NCBI GenBank assembly: GCA_032229885.1
Contig: JAVYAJ010000341.1
Span: 1 to 11,763, forward strand
Source: Anammoximicrobium sp032229885
GTDB lineage: Bacteria > Planctomycetota > Planctomycetia > Pirellulales > Pirellulaceae
Reading direction: 5' to 3'
Length of the DNA: 11,763 nt
In this document: positions 1 through 7,241 of the stretch, piece by piece
Position numbering within the stretch: position 1 is the first letter of the stretch
Layout: every line of letters begins with the position of its first letter
Notes under the pieces: model-generated
What the model was told of the DNA's origin: nothing
Databases searched by the model: none
The model's input: the letters and a program-made list of their open reading frames with translations, nothing else
Position numbers and translations under genes: made by a program

Positions 1-351
1 CTCAAACATCGTGAAGTTTTTAACAATGTTTTCAGCCAGCGAAAAATTTCTGCGTCCTTCTGCGTCTTCGGCGGCCAACGTCCGCGGATGGACACGGGTA
101 GCAGGGATGAAGGACAACGGTTAGCCGTGAGGTCGTTATTCGTATGATTCGTGGTCCTCTTCAATATTTCTTGGCCGTTGTTTGGTTGCGCCTGCTGGCC
201 GCGCCGTGTTCGGTTCCGTGCCGCGGTCGCGAGGTCTTCCGGCACGCCTCCGTTTGCGCCGGACGCCCTTCCGTTGCCTTCGGCACGGACCTGGTCCGCT
301 CGCCGCGCAACCGGCGCTCGCGTCCGGCGGCTGCGTCCAGACCGCGAGGCT
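1..351. other. Left-edge region without a convincing gene
   Basis: This stretch lies downstream of the leftward transporter unit and reaches the window edge. The first 60 bases are AT-richer than the rest and carry a short 10-bp tandem repeat at 47-66. Several overlapping short reading frames exist on both strands from about 144 onward. They have arginine- and proline-rich compositions typical of GC-rich shadow frames and no recognisable domain. I see no clear T-tailed terminator for the leftward genes. Confidence 0.5.
47..66. repeat. Two-copy 10-bp tandem repeat (TTCTGCGTC core)
   Basis: Bases 47-56 (TTTCTGCGTC) and 57-66 (CTTCTGCGTC) are adjacent and identical at 9 of 10 positions. On the minus strand this reads GACGCAGAAG then GACGCAGAAA. 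It looks like the end of a short intergenic tandem repeat, but the window edge prevents seeing whether it belongs to a longer dispersed element. Confidence 0.4.
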
Positions 352-681
352 CTATGATTCCCGCGTGGGCTCGGATCGAGACCAGCCGGGGACATGTTCG
401 CCGCGTCGCAGGCGGCGAACGCGGTCGATCATTTCGGTCATCGTCTCGAGCTCCGTATAGTACATCGCGTTGGGGTCGATCTTCTTCTCTTGCATGAACT
501 GGATATGCCGTCGAATCGGAGGCAAACCGGCGAACCAGGGCAGTACGACCAGCCACACGACCAGCATGGCGCACGCGCCGGCGACCAATCCCAACCACCC
601 GCGCCAGCCCGCGCGATCGCGGCGCGGCGCATCGCGCGTGTCGCCGGACACGGCGTCATTTCGACAGCATGTCGGCGGCAT
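352..681 (-). CDS. Small single-pass membrane protein downstream of the YeiH-type transporter
   Basis: This encodes 109 aa of unknown function. An Arg-rich N-terminus (about residues 16-28) precedes one strong hydrophobic segment (about 30-52). A polar C-terminal tail follows, with the stretch IDPNAMYYTELETM near residues 68-81, then an Arg-rich helix. The positive-inside rule puts the N-terminus in the cytoplasm and the tail outside. The start at 681 overlaps the last 26 nt of the transporter gene, so translational coupling is likely. A GTG at 651, just past the transporter stop, is a possible alternative start and would remove the first ten residues. The overlap and same strand suggest an accessory subunit or cotranscribed partner. 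That role is inferred from position only; I do not recognise the family. Confidence 0.7.
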   Translation of the reverse strand: MPPTCCRNDAVSGDTRDAPRRDRAGWRGWLGLVAGACAMLVVWLVVLPWFAGLPPIRRHIQFMQEKKIDPNAMYYTELETMTEMIDRVRRLRRGEHVPGWSRSEPTRES

Positions 682-2059
682 GAGGAAACACCTTTTCGAA
701 CATGATCCAAGCCATCACCAGCGTCAGGAACAGATTGAAGCTCTGGCCCACCACGTACAGAATCAGCGGCCGACCGCCTTTCAGATGGACGGACAATTCG
801 CGAAAGTTCGTCTCGAGCCCGATGCTGACGAACGCCAGACAGAAAAACCAGTTCCGCAACGTCGCCGTGTTCTTGCCCAGCACCGCATCGACCAGATGTT
901 CGCCTTCGGGCGAGATCGCAGCCATCACGGAAAACACGATCGACGCGGCGATAAAGCCCAGGATGAACTTCGGAAAGCGATGCCAGATCTCCATCAGCCC
1001 GGGCCGCTCGCGGTCATCCGTCCGTTCGACGTAGGTGACCCAGTAGACGGCGACGAAGAAGGCCACGACGCCGATCAGGATGTTTTGGATCATCTTGACC
1101 GTCGCCGCGACTTGCAGCGCGTCGTCGCCGAGCATCGCCGCCGCGGCCGCGACGGCGCCGGTCGAGTCGATCGTCCCGCCCAGCCAGGCGCCGCCCACGA
1201 TGTTGCTGAGCCCGATCATCTTGATCACGGGCGGCATGACGACCATCATGATGACCGTAAACGCCAACGACAGGCCGATCGCCAACGACAACTCGCTGCG
1301 TTTGGCGCGGCAGGCCGCCGCGGTGGCGATCGCCGCCGACACGCCGCACACGGACATGTCCGACGAGATCACGATGTTCAGCGTCGGCGACGAGATCCGC
1401 AGAATCCGCTGGCCGAACCAGAACGTCGTGACCAACACGATCGGCGTCACGATCCAGGCCACAAAGATCCCGGGCACTCCCAGCGCCAGCAGGCGGCCGA
1501 ACAGGACTTCGGCGCCGAGCACGACGAGCCCCGTCTTGATGTAGAACTCGGTGCATGACGCCGACAGGATCCAGCGGGGCGTCCCCACGGTGTTGCTGAT
1601 CAACAGGCCGATCCCCAAGGCCCAGATCGCGTACTCGAGGTTGTAGTACTTGATGGTCGCCTGGCCGGCCAACACTTGAGACAAGATGGCCAGCAGAAAG
1701 ACGACCACAAAACCGGCGGCGAACTGCGACAGCCGTTTGCCCATCACCCGAGCGCCCAGTCCAAAGGCGACGAAGCTGAGCACAAAAGCCCCGCAGATGC
1801 CGGGCCACACGCTGGCGCCTTTGACGGTGAACGCGTCGAGCGGGTTGTCCGTCCATCCGCCCGGCTTGGATAGCCACTTCTTCAACAGATCACTGCCCGA
1901 CGCGCCGGTTTGCCAAACCAACAGAGTGAACAAACCCAACAGCGCGCCGCCGATCCATACGGCCCACCAGTCTTCGGTCATGTACAACTGTCGCCACCCG
2001 AGCTGACCGGCATTCGCGGCGATTCGTTCGTCGCCCGATTTGTGCGAGCTGTCTGCCAT
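656..2059 (-). CDS. YeiH-family (UPF0324) putative sulfate exporter, multi-pass membrane transporter
   Basis: This encodes 467 aa, longer than classical YeiH proteins of about 350 aa. The extra length is mainly an N-terminal soluble segment (residues 1-30) and a loop before the second membrane helix (about 51-82). About a dozen hydrophobic segments run from residue 33 to 452. Family-like signatures are visible: KTGLVVLGAEVLFG at about 175-188, the VCGVSAAIATAAA stretch at 237-249, the small-residue-rich GGTIDSTGAVAAAAA at 294-308 followed by ATVKMIQN, and a C-terminal SIGLETNFREL at 412-422. I chose the ATG at 2059 because AGGA stands 5 nt upstream. The in-frame extension to 2323 gives an Arg-rich, unstructured leader and would start upstream of the likely promoter. 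The family is annotated as exporting sulfate or sulfonate-derived ions, but the substrate here is untested. It is followed by the overlapping small membrane gene. Confidence 0.88.
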   Translation of the reverse strand: MADSSHKSGDERIAANAGQLGWRQLYMTEDWWAVWIGGALLGLFTLLVWQTGASGSDLLKKWLSKPGGWTDNPLDAFTVKGASVWPGICGAFVLSFVAFGLGARVMGKRLSQFAAGFVVVFLLAILSQVLAGQATIKYYNLEYAIWALGIGLLISNTVGTPRWILSASCTEFYIKTGLVVLGAEVLFGRLLALGVPGIFVAWIVTPIVLVTTFWFGQRILRISSPTLNIVISSDMSVCGVSAAIATAAACRAKRSELSLAIGLSLAFTVIMMVVMPPVIKMIGLSNIVGGAWLGGTIDSTGAVAAAAAMLGDDALQVAATVKMIQNILIGVVAFFVAVYWVTYVERTDDRERPGLMEIWHRFPKFILGFIAASIVFSVMAAISPEGEHLVDAVLGKNTATLRNWFFCLAFVSIGLETNFRELSVHLKGGRPLILYVVGQSFNLFLTLVMAWIMFEKVFPHAADMLSK

Positions 2060-2236
2060 ATCTGTCCTGCCTATGGGGTAAGGGCGTCGGTGGTGGGGAG
2101 CTGCTCGCGGTCGTACGCACACGCCACGCGCGCCGATCGCCTCGCCGCACGGCGGTCCACAAGACCGCAGCCCCGCGACGTGGCCTCGACGCCCGCGCAC
2201 ACCGAACGCCAGGCGCGCAATTTTACGCAACGAAAA

Positions 2237-2259
2237 GTTTGAATAACGGCGTTTGAATA
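2237..2259. promoter_or_regulatory. 9-bp direct repeats, candidate operator
   Basis: GTTTGAATA occurs exactly at 2237-2245 and again at 2251-2259, a 14-bp period with 5 bp between. On the minus strand the copies read TATTCAAAC. One copy overlaps the -10 of the leftward promoter and the other covers the predicted transcription start and first transcribed bases. This is the usual place for a repressor to act. The identity of any regulator is unknown. Confidence 0.4.
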
Positions 2260-2284
2260 TAAGAGTGTCGCACGGATTTGGCAA
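2256..2284 (-). promoter_or_regulatory. Sigma70-type promoter for the transporter unit
   Basis: On the minus strand, TTGCCA (2284-2279, 5 of 6 matches to TTGACA) is followed after exactly 17 nt by TATATT (2261-2256, 5 of 6 matches to TATAAT). Transcription would start near 2249 and give a leader of about 190 nt before the ATG at 2059. The spacing and both hexamers are good for a housekeeping sigma factor. The region is also locally AT-rich in a GC-rich surrounding. Confidence 0.55.
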
Positions 2285-2510
2285 TGCGTGTGTCTGGGGT
2301 AGTTGCAGGTGGACGAGGGACACGACACAATGGCAAGTCGTGGTCGGCCAGCGGCAGGTCGCGCGTGCTCGCGTCTATCCCGCCGCTGGCGTCGAACAAC
2401 CTGCGGCTTGCCCGCCGCCGAGTCCGCGGGATCAGACCTGCTGCGGCAGACGCCCGTCGTGCATCGGCCGCACGTCGCAACGCTGATTTTCACCGACTTT
2501 GTTCGTTACA

Positions 2511-2516
2511 AAGGAG
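2511..2516 (+). promoter_or_regulatory. Shine-Dalgarno that sets the isomerase start
   Basis: AAGGAG lies 6 nt before the ATG at 2523. The in-frame upstream start at 2499 would place this site inside the coding sequence, so the ATG at 2523 is preferred. Confidence 0.8.
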
Positions 2517-2522
2517 ACACTC

Positions 2523-3518
2523 ATGGCACGTCCCGTCACGTTGTTTACCGGCCAATGGGCAGATCTGCCCGTGCAGGACTTGGCTCGCAAGGCGCAGGAT
2601 TTCGGCTACGACGGGTTGGAGTTGGCCTGCTGGGGCGACCACTTCGAGGTGCGAAAGGCGTTGGAAGACGATGGCTACTGTGCGCGGAAACGCGAATTGT
2701 TGGAGAGTTTCGACCTGCAGTGCTTCGCGATCAGCAATCACTTGGTGGGCCAGGCGGTGCTGGATGTCATCGACCAGCGGCACAAGTCGATCGTGCCCGA
2801 TTATGTCTGGGGCGACGGCGATCCGACAGGCGTGGCCGAGCGGGCTGCCGAGGAGCTGAAGAACACGGCGCGCGCTGCCCAAAAGCTGGGCGTGAGCGTG
2901 GTGAACGGTTTTACGGGCTCGAGCATCTGGCACCTGAACTACTCGTTTCCACCCGTCCCGCCGCGGTGGATCGACGCCGGCTTCGAGTTGTTGGCCGAGC
3001 GTTTCAACCCGATTCTGGACGTGTTCGCCGAGTGCGGGGTCAAGTTCGCGCTCGAAGTTCACCCCACCGAGATCGCCTTCGATCTGCATACGGCCCAGCG
3101 GGCGTTGGAGGCATTGGATCACCGCGAAGAGTTCGGCTTCAACTTTGACCCGAGCCATCTGCATTGGCAAGGCGTCGATCCGGTCGAGTTCATCCGCGCG
3201 TTCCCGGATCGGATCTATCACGTTCACATCAAGGACGCGATCACGACGTTGAACGGGCGCAGCGGAATCATCGCCAGCCACCTGAACTTTGGCGATCCGC
3301 GCCGCGGCTGGGACTTCCGCAGCCCGGGACGCGGGGGCGTCAACTTCGAGGAGATCATCCGGGCGTTGAACGACATCAAGTATGCCGGACCGTTGTCGGT
3401 CGAGTGGGAGGATTCCGGAATGGAACGCGAGTTCGGCGCCCGCGAAGCGGCCCAGTTCGTCAAACGACTGGATTTCGCGCCCAGCGGCCGCGCGTTCGAT
3501 GCCGCGTTCGAGGAATGA
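2523..3518 (+). CDS. Sugar phosphate isomerase/epimerase, TIM barrel, cytoplasmic
   Basis: This encodes 331 aa of the AP-endonuclease-2/xylose-isomerase-like TIM-barrel family (PF01261 type), full length for the family. The first strand carries FGYDGLELACWGDHFEV (about residues 27-43). The expected divalent-metal ligands can be followed along the barrel: E178 in ALEVHPTE, D209 in FNFDPSHLHWQG, H235 in YHVHIKDA and E294 in SVEWEDSG. Nearby H212 and H233 are probably in the active site. There is no signal peptide, so it should act in the cytoplasm, interconverting or epimerising a sugar, inosose or keto-sugar acid. The exact substrate cannot be told. It is followed after 265 nt by a related isomerase with a Tat signal, which suggests a shared pathway with different locations. 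An unusually long polar loop sits between residues 240 and 270 (RSGIIASHLNFGDPRRGWDF). Confidence 0.88.
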   Translation: MARPVTLFTGQWADLPVQDLARKAQDFGYDGLELACWGDHFEVRKALEDDGYCARKRELLESFDLQCFAISNHLVGQAVLDVIDQRHKSIVPDYVWGDGDPTGVAERAAEELKNTARAAQKLGVSVVNGFTGSSIWHLNYSFPPVPPRWIDAGFELLAERFNPILDVFAECGVKFALEVHPTEIAFDLHTAQRALEALDHREEFGFNFDPSHLHWQGVDPVEFIRAFPDRIYHVHIKDAITTLNGRSGIIASHLNFGDPRRGWDFRSPGRGGVNFEEIIRALNDIKYAGPLSVEWEDSGMEREFGAREAAQFVKRLDFAPSGRAFDAAFEE

Positions 3519-3783
3519 CCGTCCCGGGTCGCGCCGTTCGACGGATGGCTGTTGGCGAAATGGCCCCGTGATCGGGATAAGAGATGGGGATCTTCGTCCG
3601 TCTGTTCGCGCGCGGCGTGTGGACGCGGCATCTTGCCGCATCGGGATAGTGCCTTCGTCCGACTGCCCGCGCACAGTGCCCTTTGGGTGCGCAGTGCAGA
3701 ACCCGGCCGTGGCCGAATCACATCTGATTCTGCGGGAGCGTGGCGTGGGATCGTTCCGCGGAAAACGTGGAGAGTCCGTATCT

Positions 3784-4758
3784 ATGGGCGCTAACCGTCG
3801 TGACTTTCTGGCCAGCACGGCCATCGGCGCGGCTGCGGCCGCCGGCGGCGCGTGGTTGGGCAACGATCAGAACTCGGCGCGGGCGAGCCAGCAGCCGGTC
3901 GATCGCGTGCCTCAGCATCGGTTTGCGTTTGCGCTGAACACGGGCACGATCCGCGGGCAAAAACTGGGATTGGTCGCCGAGATCGAGACCGTGGCAAAAA
4001 CGGGCTACGAGGCGATCGAGCCGTGGCTGGACGCAGTGCACGCGTACGTTCAAGCGGGTGGATCACTGCGCGACATCCGTCGCCGTTGCGAGGATCTGGG
4101 GCTGAAGGTCTGCAGCGCCATCGGATTTCCCGCCTGGATTGCGGACGACGACCAGCAGCGCCGCGCCGGCGTGGAACAGTTGAAACGCGACATGGATGCG
4201 CTGGCCCAGATTGGCGGCACGCACATCGCCGCGCCGCCGGCGGGCGCCAACCGGCCGGGCAGCCGCCTGGATCTGGACGCGGCCGCGGCTCGGTACGCGG
4301 CGATCCTGGATCTGGGACGCCAGATGGGCGTCATCCCTCAGCTCGAGATCTGGGGCTCGTCCGCCAATCTCAGCCACGGCAGCGAGGCTCTGTACGTCGC
4401 CGCCCGCGCGGGCCACCCGGATGCGTGCCTGTTGCTGGACGCCTATCACATGTACCGTGGCGGAACGCCGGCGAGCTTGCTGCGGTTGGTCGGACGCCAG
4501 GCGATCCACTGCTTTCACATGAACGACTATCCTGCGCAGCCGGCGCGCGATACGATCACCGATGCCGATCGCATTTGGCCGGGCGACGGGATCGCGCCGC
4601 TGGGTGAATTGCTGCACAACTTGGCCGACAACCAGTGTCAGGTCTTTCTGTCGCTGGAATTGTTCAACCGCGATTATTGGCAGTTGCCGGCCGTCGAGGC
4701 GGTGCGGATCGGACTGGAAAAGATGAAGGCTGTCGTGGCGGCGGCCGGGCTGGGATAA
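3784..4758 (+). CDS. Tat-exported sugar phosphate isomerase/epimerase-like TIM-barrel protein
   Basis: This encodes 324 aa. The N-terminus has a twin-arginine signal (NRRDFLAS, R5-R6) followed by an alanine-rich hydrophobic stretch (about 10-26) and a possible signal peptidase site after A34 (ARA-S). The mature part is a PF01261-type TIM barrel. Its apparent metal ligands are E188 in PQLEIWGSS, D219 in LLLDAYHMYRGG, H242 or H245 in IHCFHMNDYP and E292 in LSLELFNRDYW. The ATG at 3784 is preferred over the in-frame start at 3382. It begins the Tat signal directly, and GGAG lies at 3769-3772, 11 nt upstream, while the extension overlaps the previous gene. Export through Tat means folding with its metal before transport and action outside the inner membrane. 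The pair of isomerases probably arose from an old common ancestor. The substrate is unknown. Confidence 0.87.
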   Translation: MGANRRDFLASTAIGAAAAAGGAWLGNDQNSARASQQPVDRVPQHRFAFALNTGTIRGQKLGLVAEIETVAKTGYEAIEPWLDAVHAYVQAGGSLRDIRRRCEDLGLKVCSAIGFPAWIADDDQQRRAGVEQLKRDMDALAQIGGTHIAAPPAGANRPGSRLDLDAAAARYAAILDLGRQMGVIPQLEIWGSSANLSHGSEALYVAARAGHPDACLLLDAYHMYRGGTPASLLRLVGRQAIHCFHMNDYPAQPARDTITDADRIWPGDGIAPLGELLHNLADNQCQVFLSLELFNRDYWQLPAVEAVRIGLEKMKAVVAAAGLG

Positions 4759-4880
4759 GCGGACGCCGACCCCGCCAGCCCGGCGCGGTCGAAGATCCCA
4801 CGCTTCCGCGCGGCTTTGATCTGCCCGCGACTCGGCGCGGCACGACCCGGCGCGCACTGGGGGTGGCCCGCGACGCGCTG

Positions 4881-4896
4881 CCCGACGTTCGTCGGG
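4881..4896 (+). terminator. Weak hairpin after the Tat isomerase gene
   Basis: CCCGAC-GTTC-GTCGGG forms a perfect 6-bp stem with a 4-nt loop, about 120 nt after the stop at 4758. It is followed only by TGTTTC, so the T-tract is poor. It could be a weak terminator or a processing hairpin that separates the isomerase genes from the beta-propeller gene. Confidence 0.25.
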
Positions 4897-5025
4897 TGTT
4901 TCGACCCATTGCGCGGATCGGACGAAGGACGATGGCCAATGGACAGCGTGCCAGGCGCGGGCCTCGACATGTTGAAAAGCTGGCTAGATAGGCTTGCGTA
5001 CCCCCAAAAATACGCCTCGGCTCGC

Positions 5026-5032
5026 GGAGGAG
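5026..5032 (+). promoter_or_regulatory. Shine-Dalgarno that sets the beta-propeller gene start
   Basis: GGAGGAG lies 6 nt before the ATG at 5039 and is the strongest ribosome binding site in the window. It rules out the in-frame TTG at 4994 as the main start, because that start would put the site inside the gene. Confidence 0.85.
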
Positions 5033-5038
5033 ATCACG

Positions 5039-6331
5039 ATGCTGTGTTTGTCGCGAAATCCCACGGGCGGGAGACCACGGGCCATGATCTGGGCGTGTCT
5101 GCTGGGCTGGGCGGCCACAGGGGTGCTGGGGGGCGTGGCGGGCGCACAGGAGTGGACTCGATTTCGCGGTCCCAACGGGATGGGATTGAGCGACGCGAAA
5201 AATCTGCCATCCACCTGGGACGAGACGACCTATCGCTGGCGAGCGACGCTGCCCGGCGAGGGCCACTCATCGCCCGTGGTGTGGGGCGACCGCATTTTCG
5301 TGAACAGTGCGGACCCGGCGACCGCGACCCGCTACGTCATTTGCCTGTCCGCGGCCGACGGCCGTCGGTTGTGGCAGCGCGAATATCCTTCGCAGACGCA
5401 CGTCATTCATCAGCGCAACACCTACGCCAGCAGCACGCCGGCGGTCGACGCCGAGCGAGTCTATGTGGCGTGGGCCACACCCGCCCGATTGACCTTGCTG
5501 GCCTTGGATCATGATGGCCACGACGTGTGGGACCTGGATCTGGGACCGGTGGTCAGCGAGCACGGGTTCGGCACGTCGCCCATGCTGTACGAGGATCTGG
5601 TCATCCTGTCGAACAGCCAGCAGGCCTACGAACTGGCGCCCGGCGAGCAGCCCGGCGCCAGCGCCATGCTGGCGTTCGAGGCCAAGACGGGTCGGCTGCG
5701 GTGGCGCGAGCCGCGCGTCTCGAGCCGCGTGTGCTTCTCGACGCCCTGCATCTACCAGCCGCCGGGCGGACAGCCCGAGCTGATCTGCACCAGCAACAGC
5801 GACGGCGTGTTCAGCCTGGACCCGACGACGGGCCGCGAGAATTGGAAAACGCCGGGCGCGCTGGCGCTACGGGTAGTCAGTTCGCCGCTGATCGCCGATG
5901 GCTTGATCTTCGGCAGCGTCGGCTCCGGGGGCGGGGGCAACAGCGTGACTGCCGTGCGTCCGGGGCCGAACCCGCAGGTCGTGTACTCGATCAAGACCAA
6001 CGCGTCCTACGTCCCGACGCTGGTCGCGCGCGACGGGCTGATGTTCATGTTCAACGATCGGGGGATCGCCTCGTGCGTCGACGTTCCGACGGGCAAGGTC
6101 CAGTGGCGCGAGCGGCTCGGCCGCGGCTTTTCCGGTTCGCCCGTGATCGGCGATGGCAAGGTCTACATCATCGACGACGATGGCAACGCCCTGGTCCTCG
6201 CCGCGGACAGCGAGTTCCGCCTGCTGGGCAACAACCCGCTGGGCGAACCATCGCGCAGCACGCCGGCCATCGCCGATGGACGGCTGTACCTGCGGACGCT
6301 GTCGCATCTGGTCTCGGTCGGCGGCCCGTGA
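5039..6331 (+). CDS. Secreted PQQ-like beta-propeller repeat protein
   Basis: This encodes 430 aa. A basic N-terminus (residues 5-14), a hydrophobic core (about 16-34) and a likely signal peptidase site after A36 (AGA-QEW) indicate export. The mature protein opens with the WTRFRGPNGMGLS element that marks many planctomycete PQQ-like (BamB/WD40-like) propellers. Blade-type repeats follow: HSSPVVWGDRIFV, CLSAADGRRLWQREYP, TPAVDAERVYVAWA, LDHDGHDVWDLDLG, FSLDPTTGRENWKTPG, SSPLIADGLIFGS, CVDVPTGKVQWRERLG, SGSPVIGDGKVYIIDD and STPAIADGRLYLRT. The pattern alternates aspartate-glycine turns with a tryptophan near the end of each strand. No quinoprotein dehydrogenase catalytic motif is evident, so a binding or scaffold role is as likely as an enzyme role. 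It lies between a Tat-exported isomerase and an exported ThuA protein, so all three may work in the same compartment. Confidence 0.85.
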   Translation: MLCLSRNPTGGRPRAMIWACLLGWAATGVLGGVAGAQEWTRFRGPNGMGLSDAKNLPSTWDETTYRWRATLPGEGHSSPVVWGDRIFVNSADPATATRYVICLSAADGRRLWQREYPSQTHVIHQRNTYASSTPAVDAERVYVAWATPARLTLLALDHDGHDVWDLDLGPVVSEHGFGTSPMLYEDLVILSNSQQAYELAPGEQPGASAMLAFEAKTGRLRWREPRVSSRVCFSTPCIYQPPGGQPELICTSNSDGVFSLDPTTGRENWKTPGALALRVVSSPLIADGLIFGSVGSGGGGNSVTAVRPGPNPQVVYSIKTNASYVPTLVARDGLMFMFNDRGIASCVDVPTGKVQWRERLGRGFSGSPVIGDGKVYIIDDDGNALVLAADSEFRLLGNNPLGEPSRSTPAIADGRLYLRTLSHLVSVGGP

Positions 6332-6449
6332 AACGAACTGGATGATCGTACAAGTCTCGCGGCCGCGGCAGCGCATGGCCCTGCGAGCGAGGACCATCGC
6401 GCCCGGCGTCAACCACGACCAGTATCGCTCGATGATAGGGGTTCTGCCC

Positions 6450-7241
6450 ATGTTCAGCGACATGCGATCGACGGCGGTGACAACATCCCTGCTGGCGTCC
6501 GTCTGGTTCGGCGCGATCGGCATCTGTGGCCTCGGCGGCCACTCGCTGGCTGCGTCCGAACCGACAGCCAAGCGTATCTTGCTGTTGACAGGCGAAGACT
6601 ATCCGGGACACAAATGGCGAGAAACGACGCCCGTCCTCCGCCGCCAGCTTGCCCAAGATCCGCGGTTGGACGTCCAGGTAGTCGAAGACCTGCGATTCCT
6701 TCGATCCCCTGAGCTGCATTCTTTTGCGGCGATCGTCCTGCACTTCAAGAACTATGATCCGCAGGTTCCCGGGCCGGAAGGGCAGGGGAACCTGGCGCGT
6801 TTCGTGCACACTGGCGGCGGGGCCGTCCTGGTCCACTTTGCTTGCGGCGCGTTTCAGGAGTGGCCCGAGTTCGTCCGGATCGCCGGTCGAGTCTGGGATC
6901 CGCGTCTGCGCGGCCACGATCCGCACGGCACGTTTCGCGTGGAGATTGCGGATCCGCGACACCCGATCACACAAGGTCTGGCGGCGTTCGAGGTGACCGA
7001 CGAGCTGTACACGTGCCTGGTCGGCCAGACGCCGATCACGACGTTGGCCACTGCGGTCAGCAGCGTCGATCACCGGACCTATCCGATGGCGTTCGTGCTG
7101 CAGTACGGCCGAGGCCGTGTCTTTCACAGCCCGCTGGGCCACGACGTGGAGGCGTTGAGCAACCCCACCGTCGGCCAACTATTTCGGCGCGCCGCCGCGT
7201 GGGTCGCCGGCTTGGATCCGTCTGTAGACCACGCGCCATGA
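6450..7241 (+). CDS. Secreted ThuA-domain protein
   Basis: This encodes 263 aa. An N-terminal hydrophobic segment (about residues 9-34) ending in SLAA-S is a likely signal peptide. The rest is a ThuA-like domain (PF06283 type, class I glutamine-amidotransferase-like fold) of normal length. Visible landmarks are ILLLTGEDYPGHKWRETTP (H54), FAAIVLHFKNYDP, GGGAVLVHFACGAFQEWPEF (H129, C132), a YPMAFVLQYGRGRVF strand and HSPLGHDVEAL (H226, H231). The family is named after trehalose-utilisation protein A and is often found beside sugar isomerases in planctomycetes; the reaction is poorly defined. The start at 6450 has AGGGG 8 nt upstream. Starts at 6342, 6375 or 6432 would add a tail before the signal peptide, and 6462 is another option. 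The gap from the beta-propeller gene is 118 nt, so cotranscription is plausible. Confidence 0.85.
   Translation: MFSDMRSTAVTTSLLASVWFGAIGICGLGGHSLAASEPTAKRILLLTGEDYPGHKWRETTPVLRRQLAQDPRLDVQVVEDLRFLRSPELHSFAAIVLHFKNYDPQVPGPEGQGNLARFVHTGGGAVLVHFACGAFQEWPEFVRIAGRVWDPRLRGHDPHGTFRVEIADPRHPITQGLAAFEVTDELYTCLVGQTPITTLATAVSSVDHRTYPMAFVLQYGRGRVFHSPLGHDVEALSNPTVGQLFRRAAAWVAGLDPSVDHAP

Larger units (their letters stand above)
2060..2522. other. Divergent intergenic region between transporter and isomerase genes
   Basis: No convincing gene is seen in these 463 nt. The segment from about 2218 to 2285 is AT-richer and holds the promoter and direct repeats of the leftward unit. The part from about 2300 to 2500 is GC-rich with only shadow frames. 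The rightward isomerase must also be transcribed from this region or read through from it, but I see no clear -35/-10 pair for it. Only its Shine-Dalgarno sequence at 2511-2516 is evident. Confidence 0.6.

Noticed and set aside
470..1558. 362-aa plus-strand ORF opposite the transporter
   Set aside because: Its His/Arg/Asp/Gln-rich composition is typical of an antisense shadow in GC-rich DNA; the minus strand has the membrane protein.
2490..3863. 457-aa minus-strand ORF opposite the first isomerase
   Set aside because: It is antisense to a gene with clear TIM-barrel metal motifs and a good ribosome binding site, and shows no domain of its own.
4063..4857. 264-aa minus-strand ORF opposite the Tat isomerase
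   Set aside because: It is antisense to a gene with a Tat signal and barrel ligands; its composition is Arg/Gln/Ala-rich without motifs.
4994..5038. Upstream TTG start for the beta-propeller gene
   Set aside because: The strong GGAGGAG at 5026-5032 is correctly spaced for the ATG at 5039, which also starts a proper signal peptide.
6168..7178. 336-aa minus-strand ORF across the propeller and ThuA genes
   Set aside because: It spans two real genes in antisense and has no domain.
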